The notes under the pieces are model-generated. The model did no database searches. It was not told where the DNA came from and worked only from the letters and a program-made list of their open reading frames with translations. Position numbers and translations under genes: made by a program. A DNA stretch of 64,000 bases from Eutypa lata (Eukaryota > Ascomycota > Sordariomycetes > Xylariales > Diatrypaceae): NCBI GenBank assembly GCA_022661535.1, contig JAKULF010000003.1, positions 2,790,001-2,854,000 of the forward strand, given 5' to 3'. Positions 11,501-23,355 of the stretch are shown one piece after another (positions within the stretch are counted from its first letter, which is position 1; every line of letters begins with the position of its first letter).

Positions 11501-13411
11501 TCAAACGAGAACAATCGTCTGCTGGAGCGAGTCTGGCCACGGTCTGCGAGTCCAGTTCTCGCAGCCCCAACTCGAGTCTTGGATGGCACCTTCTTCCGTC
11601 ACTACGCCACAGCCAACACGACTGTAAGCTCCAGACTCGTGGAAGTCTGGCGTAGGTTGGATAACTAGCCCGCAAATCCCTGGCCTAGTAACCGGCCCCC
11701 CATCCGGCGACACGGCCATGGGTAAAAAGAAACTCGGTTCATCAAAGAACTTTACTCGAAAATCATCAAATATAACTGTCTGTTTACCGAGGGTGGGGGG
11801 CGTCCAGGTGTCGCACCCGTCTACGACAGCCAGACACGATAACTTGAACAGACAGCCCCTTAACCGCAGCTCGCCACCAGAGACCTGGCCGAATGGGTCG
11901 TCTGTAACGCAGTCGGTTTTAATCGATAAAGGTTGGAAAAGACATTCGGAAATCTCATATTTCGCCCAAAAAGGAGAGATTCCTCCGGCAACCGAAGCCC
12001 ACGACCATGATGGTGCTATCTACAAGTGTCAGAGATGTTTTTATCTGGGTGGCCGTACCGATATACTCGGGTATACGAACTGAACTGGAATCCGAGTCAA
12101 CTATCCACAACAGCCCTCGTGGTAGCTCGTAGCTCAAGATCCCAGCGTAGTAATCAACACCACTCGCTTGGCATATCATTCTTGCAACCCCTGAAAGTGC
12201 TATGAGCTTGTCTGTTATCTTGGTCAGGCTGGTTCTACTATAGTCGTACATAACACGCGACCACCAGTCAACCGGAGAATTATTCTTGTATGTCGTCCAT
12301 GATAGTTTCAACGGCCTAGGCCGCCTTGGAATAAGCGCTAGTTGTGCCGGGGTAGGAACCGTCTCGGTAAACATCTCCTTACATTCCCATAGCAGGTACT
12401 GAGAGTAATGCATCGTCCGGGGGCTGAGCAGCCTTTCTTGGAGAACCCAGCCGCGCTTCTGGAGAGGAGAGGACCAATTTATTGTGGTCCACCAGTCTGC
12501 CAGTATCGAGAACTCGGCACCGTATTCGTTCCAAAGCCAGGTAAGTAATACTGGCCCGCATAGCTCCGGCTCCCTTGTGAGGAACAGGCTTTCCCCTGGA
12601 TTCTTCTTGGTCCAGCTGGCCGCGATGTTGCAAAGACAATGCTGGTAGACTTCCCCCATCAAACTCGATTCCGCTCGCCAATCTGGTTCCGAGTCCTGGA
12701 AGATGCTTTCAGGATATTAGCTAATGCGTATGAAGGTTATATGTTCCAGCAAATTTACCATAATGAGTCGATCCATAAGTACCTCACATTCAGTTCTCGG
12801 GTCAGTGTTATAGCTTCCCTAAATACTTGCCGGAGCTTGGTGACGTTTACGCCTTGTTTGAGCGAGGGGAAAGTGTCCTTGGTTAAGGTATAGAATTTCG
12901 CCGTTCCCCAAATATGACTCAGAGCAAGGTAATGGATATGCTTGTCATCTTTTTCCTTGGCTAAGACCTCATCCCGCTCACGAAGACATACAGTTTCAGA
13001 GTTGCTATCAGTGCTAACATCGAGAAGCCTAGAAGGAATCCATTTAGTGTCACCCCCCTCATGACACTCTGCATGAGATGCGAGGCAATTAGTTAGACAT
13101 TGTTCTAGGAAACGTAGGCATGACTCGTCGCTAGTCATGTGGCCTCGTGGTACCGAGAATCGAAGTGGATTGTCTGTAAAATATTGAATATTTGTAGGTT
13201 TTCTAGATGACCGAAACGGAAACCTACCTCCATGGTTTACCAATCCGAGCGCTATGCGGTGGTCGTCATTTCCATTATGGGTGAGGCTGATCCATAGGCT
13301 GTGCGGCTTCAAGCTAATATCGTCTATAGTGATATAACACTTGAACAACACCCTCGTTATCTCCCCATTGTCATAATATTGTGATGCGAGAAGGCGAACT
13401 TTGTATTGCAT
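11501..13411 (-). CDS. Heterokaryon incompatibility (HET) domain protein
   Basis: Model complement(11501..12015, 12059..12705, 12759..13411), 604 residues. HET domain signatures are clear: HYLALSHIWG, ITLTRELNVRYLWIDSLC, then across intron 1 IFQDSEPDWRAESSLMGEVY, followed by CNIAAS and RGWVLQERLLSPRTMHY. Intron 1 starts GTAAAT and ends TGAAAG. Intron 2 (43 bases, GTACGG..GATAG) joins RIPEYI to APSWSWASVAGGIS, a hallmark of the family, and opens the frame to a C-terminal region ending in RVGCGVV ... TIVLV. HET proteins act in non-self recognition between fungal strains and trigger cell death when incompatible partners fuse; the partner here is unknown. The family is large and fast-evolving. 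The first 70 residues lack the usual upstream cysteine block, so a further 5' exon cannot be excluded. Confidence 0.85.
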
Positions 13412-13855
13412 ACTTACATAGTAGGCTTAGAATGGCATTACCAGTACTAGGCTGCTGACATGCAGTAGCAATAGTGCCCGCCCTCTAAAATGGCACCTTC
13501 ATTTTCAAGTGGAAATATTCATGTCTCACAAATCAAAACCGATATTAATAATTACTTGAGGTACCTACGTTCATGTCGTCCCACATTATCCCGCAACTAT
13601 GCAGCTACTTGATGGTGCTTGCTTAGCTGTACTATTTACTGTGCGCTAATAATAAGGCGGGCGGTAAACCTGCCTACCTACCTACCTACTTCTATAGCTT
13701 ATGTGTTTCCTCAACCCTCCCTATTAGTAAATACAATATATACTACAGGAAGCTGAGAACCTTGTATAAAGGGGTTACATCGTCGCACACCCCGATTGTT
13801 AATTCCTTGCATTGACTTTAGGAAAAAGGAGGAAAACGGGAAGGAAGGATTCAAC
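13412..13855. promoter_or_regulatory. Divergent intergenic region, HET gene and uridine nucleosidase
   Basis: About 440 bases between divergent starts. It holds a short CCTACCTACCTACCTA run (near 13,672-13,688), a small repeat common in this window. No ORF of note. Confidence 0.3.
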
Positions 13856-14434
13856 ATGTCCGACCCCGTTCCGCTATGGTTGGATTGCGATCCTGGCCAC
13901 GATGTAAGTCTTAATCAACAGATAATATAAGCAAGAAGGCTATTTAAAAAAAGAAAAGAAGAAAAAAGGAAGAAGAAAATCCCATTCGCGGCTTAGATAA
14001 ATACTGATGTCTGGCTATATACTTATCTACCTATTTAGGACGCATTCGCTATACTCCTTGCCGCGTACCACCCCGGCTTCAAGCTGTTGGGCATAAGTAC
14101 GGTACACGGCAATGCATCCCTAGATAAGACGACAAACAATGCCCTGTCGTTGTTGGCTGCCATTGGCAAGCAAAACGAGATTACCGTGTACCCGGGTGCG
14201 GCACATGCGCTTGTCGTAAGTCCTGGGATGATAACTACAATATCCCGATTCGGGAACCCCTCCAGCCGGATCCATCTACTAACTAATCCGTTATCAGAGT
14301 ATACTCTAAATTGGTCATCTCCCTCGCTACTTCTCTCCGTGTGGCACGCGCCATTCTTGTAAAGAAGTCGAAATGAAATGAAAGGATTTAAATTTTTATG
14401 AAAAATAGGAATTTAAGCTCTTTGATCCCATCAC

Positions 14435-14475
<41 letters not shown>

Positions 14476-15567
14476 CCAGCTAACACGTAGACCCCGCAAC
14501 AACACAGCACCGCAAGCCGATCCACGCGCCAACCGACATCCACGGGGAGTCCGGGATCGACGGGACGACGCTTCTCCCGGCGCCGCAGACATGCGCCAAC
14601 ACGAGCGTGACGGCGGTAGAGGCGATGGCGTCGGCGCTGCGGCGGACGGCGCCGGGGACGGCGTGGGTCGTGGCGACGGGGGCCCTCACGAACGCGGCGG
14701 CGCTGTTCCTGGCGCACCCGGAGCTCAAGTCCCACATCCGGGGCCTGAGCGTCATGGGCGGGGCCGTGGGCGGCGGGTTCACGGCCGCGCCCATGGGCCA
14801 GGTGGACGGCGTCGACCGCGTCGGGAACTGGACCCAGTGGGCCGAGTTCAACGTCCTGATCGACCCCGAGGCCGCCGCGTTCCTGCTGGCCGATCCCGTG
14901 CTCGCGCCCAAGGCCACCGTCGTCCCGCTGGATTTGACGCACCTTGTGCTCGCGACGCGAGAGGTGCAGGATTTGCTGCTGTTTGGTCCTGAGGGTGGTG
15001 ACGGCGGTGGTGATAGGGATGAGAAGAGCAGGGGCAAGTCCGACTTGAGAGTCATGCTCGTGGAGTTGCTGAACTTCTTCGCGGGGACGTACCGGTGAGT
15101 GAATTGACATGGCAGCCTCTAATCGCTGAATTTCAGTCTGTTCCGAACGGGACCAGCCCTAGCTTCCTTAACTTTGCTTACTGACGATGTCAACCACCAA
15201 CACCAGCGACGTCTTCGGCATAGTCGAAGGCCCACCCCTGCACGACCCCCTAGCCGTAGCGGCGGCCCTGACGGGAACGCAGTGGGAGATACCGTTCTAC
15301 GACTTCGACCCGAAGGCGCCAGACGAGGGGCCGGAGCACCCAGAGCGGTTCGAGGTGCAGGTCGTGACGGAGGGCACGATCGAGGACGCGTTCAAAGGGG
15401 CGCAGACGGGACGCACAATCGTGCGGAAGCTCGAACCGGGGGCCGACGGCGTGCGGATCCCGCGGGGGCTCGACATCGCGCGCTTCTGGAAGGTCATCGA
15501 GGAGTGCTGCCAGAAGGCCGACGCGGCTAACTCTAAGGTCTTGGAGAAAGAAGAAGTCTTGAATTGA
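13856..15567 (+). CDS. URH1: Uridine nucleosidase (inosine-uridine nucleoside hydrolase family)
   Basis: Model join(13856..13903, 14039..14215, 14508..15094, 15207..15567), 390 residues. It hydrolyses uridine and related ribonucleosides to base and ribose in pyrimidine salvage. Exon 1 ends in the calcium-binding motif start DCDPGHD and exon 2 completes it (DAFAILLAAYHPGF), followed by ISTVHGNASLDKTTNNA. Exon 3 carries APTDIHGESGIDG, TGALTNAAALFLAHPEL, VMGGA and WAEFNVLIDPEAAAF. Exon 4 has DVFGIVEGPPLHDPLAVAAA, with the family's late HDP. The third intron runs from GTGAGT to ACACCAG, which makes TYR-DVFG continuous; the start codon at 15,187 lies inside that intron and is not used. The second intron is unusually long (292 bases) and holds a CA repeat. 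The exon 3 acceptor is the least certain boundary. Confidence 0.9.
14436..14472. repeat. (CA)n microsatellite in intron 2 of the uridine nucleosidase gene
   Basis: About 18 uninterrupted CA units. It lies about 35 bases before the proposed acceptor of exon 3. Length variation here would be a usable strain marker. Confidence 0.95.
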
Positions 15568-16343
15568 ATATGTATATGATGGGGTGGCTGAAGAGGGGGC
15601 TTTAGGATATAACCAAAAGATAGAACAGAAATTGTTTATAGATGAATAGACTGTCTCGGTTTCCGGTAATAGATACTACATCCTAATGTGACAGTAAGGA
15701 AACACAATTCGACATGATGTATTTAAAACTGCTGTAAAAAAACAACATAAAGGGGGTGGTGATAATACTTGAATATTAACATAGGGAACTTACATTAGCT
15801 AAAGGTATTTTCTAGACTCAATAGGGACTTTCGGATGGATTAACGATATTACACTCTAGACGATGTAGAATAAGTATACTATTCTAATAACATCTGCGTT
15901 CCCTTTTTATTTATTTTCCTGTGTCTCCTTTTTTTCCTTTTTCTTTTTTTCCTTCACTCTTCCTTGGATGATACCACACACACCCCTTTTTACCCTTTTC
16001 CTCTATTCTCCTTTTCACCACAGTTCTCTCTGCCACCTATCCACCAACTACCGATACACCATTCCAGCATATGTATGACCGCCGTTTAGTCACTCACACG
16101 CCCTCATAGAGACCCAACAACCCCATTAAACAATCATCTGCCGCCCGTCCAGCAAACTACACCATACCACACCACACCCTATCCATCCATCCATCCATCC
16201 ATCCATCCCCCTTCACTAACTTTCCTATTCCCATCCTCTTCCATGTCTCCATTATAACTCCCACTCCCACCCCTAACAAGCCCTTCAACAAGCCCTCTCA
16301 GACCCTCTAATCCACAACGACAACGGCATCGACAACATGAAAA
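15568..16343. other. Convergent intergenic region, pyrimidine-rich
   Basis: About 775 bases between the 3' ends of the uridine nucleosidase and kinase genes. From 15,900 to 16,320 the + strand is almost all C, T and A, with long C/T runs. It contains a CCAT tandem repeat. No ORF is supported. Confidence 0.4.
16181..16208. repeat. (ATCC)n tetranucleotide repeat
   Basis: Seven consecutive ATCC units in the pyrimidine-rich intergenic stretch. Confidence 0.95.
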
Positions 16344-19300
16344 TCAAACAGCGACCTCCCCACCATCACCATCAAAATCCCACCCCCAGCCCCGCCCCAC
16401 AGAATCAGGACTCTCAGAATCAAGATCAGGAACAAGACCAGAATCGAGACCAGGACCAAAGACCCGCTCACGCTCCCTCCAACGACGAAATCTCTCCACC
16501 CCGCAGCGATTATTACTCCCCCCCTTCCTCCTCCTTCGGTACGTGTACCCCAGGAACGCAGTCTGCTTGCGAACCTGGAGCGCGACGCCCCTGGTCCCGC
16601 GATCGCGGAGGACCCGGTCCCGGGGGCGCTTCCGCTCGCGGCGCCCGAACGCGCGCACGAACGTCTTCATCGTCGCGCACACCGCGGCAGCTTCAACGTT
16701 ACCGTTGCCGTTGCCGCCAGTTTTGTTGTTGTTGCTGTTGTTGTTGTTTTCTTGTGCCGCCACGGCTACCGCCACGGCTTCCATCTCCTTGTCCATGCGC
16801 TTGAGCCTGGCCGCGTCGTACGGCGTCGCCACGAAGTGGGCCATCATGGCGCGCACGGGGGGCGGGAACGCCGCGAGCTGCGCCTGCATGGCGGCCGCCT
16901 TGGGGCTCAGGGGGAGGCCGCTGCTCCTGCTCCTGCGCATCATCGACGTTGGACCTGGCGCGCCTCCGCCGTGTATTCCGAATAGAGTAGGCGGACTAAC
17001 GTTGCTACTACCCGGGGCAGGAGCAAGGGGGTAATAGCTGCTACTGGCCATGTTATCCTGCGAGGCAGTGCTCTCCGACTCCGAATCCGACCAGTCGGAT
17101 ATGGCCTCTTCCTCGTCGAAGTAGTGCGTGTCCTCGAGGCTGCTGATTTGCGGGATGAAGGGCGGCGGGAGCTGGTGGAGCCGATCCCATGGTAGGTCCC
17201 GGAACCACTTGTGCGCTTTGATGTCCTCGGCGTCGTGGGAGTATACCGCGCGACCCGTCCAGTCGTGGCCGCGCCCGAGGCGTGTCCTGTTTTCCACGAA
17301 CGGCGGGAGGCGTTCCGATTCCATGTACCGGTAGCGGCGCGAGCAGAGGCGGCTACCCTGCTCGCGGATGAGGCTCGCGATGAGATCCATGCACCGCCTC
17401 GACATGACGGGGCGAGGGGGGAATGCGAAGGTCTGCTTGTGATTGACGATGTTTCGTTTCGTGGCCTGGCGCCCGCCCTCTTCGGATAGGAAGGGGGTGT
17501 GGCCGTACAGGCACTCGTACAGGATGATGCCGAGACTCCACTAATCGCATCTCGCATCGTACTCGCCTTCTTGGATGACTTCGGGAGCCATATACTGGCT
17601 CGTTCCAACGCACGATCTAGCTGCTGCGCGATTACCACACCGATTACGCCAGTTCAGAAGGGGCTCTTCGTCGGAATCAGACTGGGATGAGCGGCGTCTA
17701 TGCTTCCGCATTGCCATTGCAACACCTTGTGACCACTTGGTCATCCCATGCAGACCCTCGGCACGATCGTGGGAGTCGCCTTCCACCGCGATTCCTAGTT
17801 TTCGGAGTAGACTATAGCGGTGCGTATGATAGTAACTCGTATCGTGGGACCAGTGACCGTCAAATGCCAAGCCGAAATCCGATATCATCAGATGGCCAGA
17901 TGCAGAGATCAGAAAGTTGTCCGGCTTGATATCTCGGTGAATGCAACGTAGGGAGTGTGCTTCCTCAATGCAGAGTATCATCTCTGCGATATAGAACTTG
18001 GCAACTGGTTCGCTGAGGATATTCTCTCGAATTAGGAGTCCAAGGAAATCTCCGCCAGGCATATACTCCATGACTAGATAAAGATTGGCTGCATCCTGGA
18101 AGCTGGCGATTAGTGGAACAATCCTACGATAAACCGGATTAGCATACTGGCTCGTATCCTTGATCTACGAGTAAAGCGGTACAACACACCATCTTGAACC
18201 CTCCGAAGCTACGAGGAAGTCCCGTTCTGCTCGCAAATGGCCTTCTTGGCTTGTTCTCAACATGGCAGACTTCCGAATTACCTTCATGGCATAGACCCGT
18301 CTCTCATGACCCAAGTTGTGTGCTATGCTATCAACATCTGTCTTCTCGCGGACCAATCTGACAACGCCGAAGCTGCCTTTTCCTAGTATCTTCAAAACCT
18401 CATAATTATCTGCAAGCGTGGTGCGGTTCTCTTGAGTTGTTACAAGGCTCTTCGCTTTTAGAGCCCGGGTTTCTCGCAAGTGGTCTGTTTCTTGCTTGTA
18501 GAATATCTGCAGGCGGATGTTCTTCTCCGCTAGGGTTAATCCGTTGCTGTGGTATAGTTCTACTTCTAGATGCCTTCTACGAAGAGAACGTGGAGTGGGT
18601 TTATTCAGATGTTCGTTGAAGTATAGCTCTAGGTAGATCTTTGCGGCTGCGGCCTTCTCGACAGTCAAGATAGTAGGTGAGGCTAAATCAAGGGCGGTTT
18701 CCTGGATCGTGGTGAGGCTTAAATCAGGCACGGCGCTGCCCTCGGGTCTTTCAGAGCGAATCACCGTAGTAGACCTTTTATCGCTGGAGCCATGGTCTCT
18801 ACTAGAGAGCTTGGAGTCTAGCGATGTCTTTGCGGTAGTCGTTGTGGCGTGAGTCTGACCAGACGATTTGCCACTTGACGTAGCGTTGCTAGTGCTGTTG
18901 CTGTTGCTGTTGCTGTTTCTGTCGGATGGGGATGTAGTGCAGCCAGGGGCACATGTTGGGTTAGTCGACTGGCCCTGCGTTTCCAAAGAAGGAAGAGATG
19001 GTCTAGGCTTGGTTGATTTTCGGTAGAGTATGGGAACGGCAGAACCAAAGGGCTTCCAAAGAAAAGGAAGAGATAGCCTTTTGATGATATGACGCTTTTC
19101 TGATGATCTTTTTGGCGGTTCTGGGGAGTTTCTTGGCCAGGTAGTGGTTACCTCGACGGAGTTGTTGGATGCTAAGCACATGTTAGCATCACCTAGTTTA
19201 CAGTAGGGAACGAGTGGGGACTGACGACTGTTTGTCAATGATTGTAGAGCGGACTTGATCCGTGACCCTTGTCTTTGGATTTTGCGAGGGGGCTCTCCCT

Positions 19301-19409
19301 CGGAGTGCGTAGGAAGTGACGTCGACGACAGTGCGGGGGGTAACATGAGCGGCTCATCGCTCACTAGAATAGTTGGCAGGCTCGCCATCAGTGGCAAACT
19401 CCTCTTCAT
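16344..19409 (-). CDS. NDR-type AGC serine/threonine kinase, interrupted by one in-frame TAG
   Basis: Model complement(16344..18123, 18190..19409); about 999 codons if the TAG at 17541-17543 is read through. A further 54-base in-frame intron is likely near 19,170-19,225 (GTCAGT..TGCTAAC..CTTAG). The N-terminus is long, Ser/Thr-rich and disordered. The kinase domain has ILGKGSFGVVRLV (ATP loop), VYAMKVIRK (lysine), CIHRDIKPDNFL (catalytic loop), DFGLAFDGHW (metal-binding), a long insert before TSQYMAPEVI as in NDR/LATS kinases, and a C-terminal FLGYTYRR-like hydrophobic motif. An N-terminal FYKQETDHLRETRA segment resembles the MOB-binding region. Between RCD and WSLGIILYECLYG, family members have two tryptophans; here the first codon is TAG instead of TGG. 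Both sides stay in one well-conserved frame, so this is a recent nonsense change, an assembly error, or a strain-specific null. Closest described relatives are probably fission-yeast Ppk35-like kinases; that is inference. Confidence 0.8.
17541..17543 (-). other. In-frame TAG within the kinase domain (expected TGG)
   Basis: The minus-strand codons read GCG AGA TGC GAT TAG TGG AGT CTC. Kinases of this group have RCDWWSLG here. One G-to-A change in TGG gives TAG. No plausible intron removes it without losing conserved residues. Confidence 0.85.
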
Positions 19410-20344
19410 GCTGTCAGATCTGCTATGTATGCTGTTGGTAACGACAGTTTGAGAACTAATATAAACACCTATGATATTGGCCTCAATGCTTAACTAGAAC
19501 CAGGGATGCCCCTGGGTATAACGATGGGAAGTAGATGGCTTCAGTCGGGCGGGCATGGGAGGTAGCCCACCACCAAAGAATATGTAGTGATAGTAAAAAT
19601 GGGAGTGTTGAGAGTACATATATTTAATGGGTTGGTTAAGTAGTAGAACACTTATGTATACTTTATCTATTCAAGTAAGTATACGAACCCGCTCTTACCT
19701 TCAATATCTTAAAAGGTTAAGCTCTTATTAGGCAAGGAAGGACCAGAAAGTCCAGACACTGAACGGAAGTGACTACAGACCTACATACAGTTGCCGAGAA
19801 GGTCGCAGGTGAATACTTAGATGAGTAGCACAAGAGAATCAGAGCCAACCAAGTTAGTTGCAAGATACACGTTTTATTAACGACGCTCAATTACCTACAA
19901 AGTAACGAGATGGTAAACAATAGACCCTATAGACCGACTTTTCCGTACGCCTGTGATGCAATGTAGACCTCGTCATCCCTTGTGACATCTGCTTCCCACG
20001 TCCGCGGACAGGATCCTCGCAGAAATGCGCCGGTCGGAGACCTTTGCAGCGCAAAAGGAGAAAGAGTATAACCGTAGAACTCATCCTAGGAATCTGAGAG
20101 GTCGGAGACGGAAAAAAGGGTATTGAACCCAGGCCAAATAATACATATAGAGGGATTGCCACGATCAATTAAGACCGTAGGAAGAACCCTCATGGGTAAC
20201 CACCGAAACGGTTACATGATCACCCTTTCAATATCCATCTCGAGTGTAGCAGCTTTTCCAGTTGTTTTAGGGCAATCGAAAATTCGACGGCCCAACTAGA
20301 TCAACCAAAACACTTATATCATAGACGCCCCGAGATTCTTAGAA
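19410..20344. other. Intergenic region upstream of the kinase and downstream of FPR4-like gene
   Basis: About 935 bases, AT-rich around 19,600-19,720. It holds the kinase promoter and the 3' UTR of the FKBP gene. The ORF at 19,887-20,168 (minus) has no recognisable features and is not called. Confidence 0.3.
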
Positions 20345-22077
20345 TTATTTAATTCCGAGAAGCTTAACATCGAAGATAAGCTGGCTGTTGCCGGGAATAC
20401 CAGGTAGCGCCTTGCTACCGTAAGCAAGATTCGCAGGAATAGTCAGTCGGCGCTCTCCACCAACGGACATGCCGATAATTCCAACGTCCCATCCCTTGAT
20501 GACTTGTCCGTCACCAGCCTTAAAGCTGAAAGGCTTGCCCTTCTTGTTGGCTATGGGAAATCAGTTAGTATTGGCTGACGTAGTTAGTTAGATAGAGGAA
20601 AGCTTACAGTCGAATACCTTGCCATCAGCCAGCTTGCCAATGTATCTTACATCGACTTTGTCACCCTTCTTGACGGTACGGCCGCCGCCAATCTTGCGGT
20701 CGTCGACTGTGACACCCTGAACAACCTTGACACCGACAGAACCTCCCTTCCCAGTAGACTTCTCGGCAACAGTAGAGCCGGTAGGACCTTGCTCGAGGTT
20801 CTTAGCAAATTGAACCTTCTTATCACCCTTCGAGGGAGCCTCCTTAGCAGCCTCGGTCGACTTGGCCTCAGCAGCAATGGCCTCGCCCTTGTTGTTCTTC
20901 AATTTCTTCTGTTGCTTCTTGCTAAGTTTGGTCTCGGCAGCAGTGGCGGATTTGGCAATCATAGCATCGAGACCTTCAACCTCTTCTTCGGCGGGACGCT
21001 TGTTCTTGCCCTTCTTGGCATCGGCAGGTACTAGTTTGGGCGCCTCTTCTTCGGAGTCAACCTCGGTGATACGTGGGTCTTTGATATCATCAAGCTCGTC
21101 GATCTCGGAGTCCTCTGAGTCGTACTCGTCAAACCCCTCGGGAAAGTCGTAATCTTCCTCTTCATCTTCTTCAGATGAGTCATCCTCATCAGCATCAATG
21201 ACATAGTTGCCGGAAAGATAGATAGTGTGAGTGCCCTTCACAACAAAGTGAACATCCTCATTGGGGGCAATGGTAATGTCGAGGGGCTGTTGGAAGTTCT
21301 TTGAGGTTGTTAGCACAGTTCGAATTCTGACAGCATTATAATACTTACGCGCTCAGTGTCAAGGGTGCAGACAACAAGCTCCTGCCAGTCAATCTCTTCC
21401 TCGTCATCTTCATCATCATCGTCCTCGTCCTCGTCGCTGGAAGTAGCAGGCTCCTTGCCCTTCTTGCTAGCTTTCTTGGCAATGCCATTGGCCTTGGCAC
21501 CCTCGCCGTCGGCCATATCCTCATCTGAGTCCTCTTCGGCCTGAGCAGCCTCGATGAGTTTCTTCAAAGCAGCCTCTCGCTTCGCCTTCTTAGTCTTGGC
21601 AGGATCGCTAGGGCCACCATTAACCTCATCTTCATCATCTTCTTCGTCATCTTCACTATCATCGTCATCATCAGAGCCATACATAAGTCGCTGTAGGCGC
21701 TCGTCGTCAAGCTCGTCCATCATGTCTGGGAATCGCGGGCGGACAATCTTCAAAGTGGCCCGGGGGACACTGGGGATGTTGCCATCTTCATCAGCTTGGG
21801 GAGCCTCGGTGGGGTCGATAGCAGCCATAGTAATACGGAACTATCGTTTCGTGGTTAGTGACCTTAATGAATATGGGATGACAGGACATTGTTGCCGATG
21901 CATGAACTTCGAATTCAGTCTTGCAGGCACATGAACTGGATATTGGATTGAATTGAATTGAACATCTGCAAAACTTACCACGGCATTAGGGACGTCAAAC
22001 TCCTGCCGGGCAGGAGTCAACACATCCTGTCCGGGCGGTACTTCGAGCCCGTACACTTGGACAGGCAGCAAAGACAT
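20345..22077 (-). CDS. FPR4: Nucleolar FKBP-type peptidyl-prolyl cis-trans isomerase (FPR3/FPR4 type)
   Basis: Model complement(20345..20550, 20608..21298, 21349..21840, 21979..22077), 495 residues. Residues 1-33 ([20 protein letters not shown] ...) and the following [10 protein letters not shown] start a nucleoplasmin-like N-terminal domain. The middle has long acidic runs alternating with Lys-rich stretches, typical of nucleolar histone-binding FKBPs. The last 110 or so residues form the FKBP domain: [56 protein letters not shown] and [19 protein letters not shown]. Family members isomerise prolines in histone H3/H4 tails and chaperone nucleosome assembly. All introns have GTAAG donors and fit in frame. 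The last exon is too short to appear as a long ORF but is clearly conserved. Confidence 0.95.
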
Positions 22078-23336
22078 GGCGATTGCGAAAGTGAATGTTG
22101 ATGATTGCTCTTAGAAGTATGCGATAAAAGAATTAGGTATTACGCAACAAACAAATAAAGAGTGTCTGAGGTCTTCACGAATTTAGTGGGATTGAAGGGG
22201 AGTTGGGGGAGAAGAAGAAGTGTCAACTAAGTGAAGGTTGAGATGCACTCGGAACTTTTTATTTAGAAGCGATTCGCGGCTACCAAACCTCGAAAACTTT
22301 TTTTTTCTTTGGTTCAGCCTACAGCACGGCAACACCCCACTGCAGTCCACCGATAAGAGACGCTAGTGTTGGTTATCAGCGTTATCGACACGCTAACAGA
22401 GTCAAGCTCGCCCCGTCCAGCTGCTCACGCCGCTCCATCCAATACCTAACCTGCTAACCAACCAATTCCTACATCCTCAGCCACATCAAATGATGAAGAT
22501 ACAATAGGCCGATATCAGGTAGTATTGTTATTAGACCTACAATAAGGGGACCTATAATAGGGATATAGCCAGAAGGCAGGTCATATCTGATTCATCATGG
22601 ACCGGAAGGACAGTACTTATTTTTAATTTATGCCACATCCCTATCCTATACCGTTTCGGAACCTGATTAGAATAATGGGAAGATATATACATGTAGGTAT
22701 TTAAGAAGTGATACAAATCTCTTTCGTATAACCTGTATCCTCAAAGTGTTGGTAGTTTTTCCATCAGCTCATGTTGGCATTTCATGCAGCTTGCCTTACT
22801 ACTGGTCATTAAAAACAAGTCAGTAGAATCTGAAGTTGAAACCATGAAACCATGATTACAGGCATGATGCGGCTAAGTAGGTGATATCATCGAGTCTGAT
22901 TCTGCAAGGTGAAGACATTTTTAGACTAAGAATTAGGCTACATAGACTGACCACTTACTTACCTCATCCTATTATTATCTTATGTTATCATGTCTGTTGA
23001 ATGCCTTCGCTTTAGACTAGTCATGATAGTGCCGGGCCATAGGAACTACCCGAAAAAACACGACATATGGGACCTCGTCAAGAAGGCTCTAGTTATTGTT
23101 TCCACATGTACTCGTGCCATTTTTATTGTTGAATATTTGCTATCTCAAGGATGCAATGAGTCAATCACTGAGCAGATTAGATACTAAGGGCGCCGGTAGT
23201 GAGGATTCTATGAAGTTTAATTTGCATTTATGACGTCTGCTGGTTAAGAGCTTGTGAGAAGTAGTTGGGGGAGGCGATTAATAATGGATGGTTTGCACTC
23301 CGAAGCATCCGTAGCTCATTCCGGGACTCCCTATAC

Positions 23337-23355
23337 ATATATATATATATATATA
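23337..23355. repeat. (TA)n microsatellite
   Basis: A short uninterrupted AT run within the gene-poor block. Confidence 0.8.

Noticed and set aside
14388..15110. Long minus-strand ORFs over the uridine nucleosidase exon 3
   Set aside because: They are shadow frames of a GC-rich coding exon and have Arg/Pro-rich random composition.
15187..15300. Start codon at 15,187 as the start of a separate gene
   Set aside because: The conserved nucleosidase frame joins across an intron ending at 15,206 (TYR-DVFGIVEGPP), so this ATG is inside the intron.
17541..17579. A 39-base intron (GTCATC..GATTAG) removing the kinase TAG
   Set aside because: It would delete conserved residues of the activation and P+1 region, is very short, and has no branch point.
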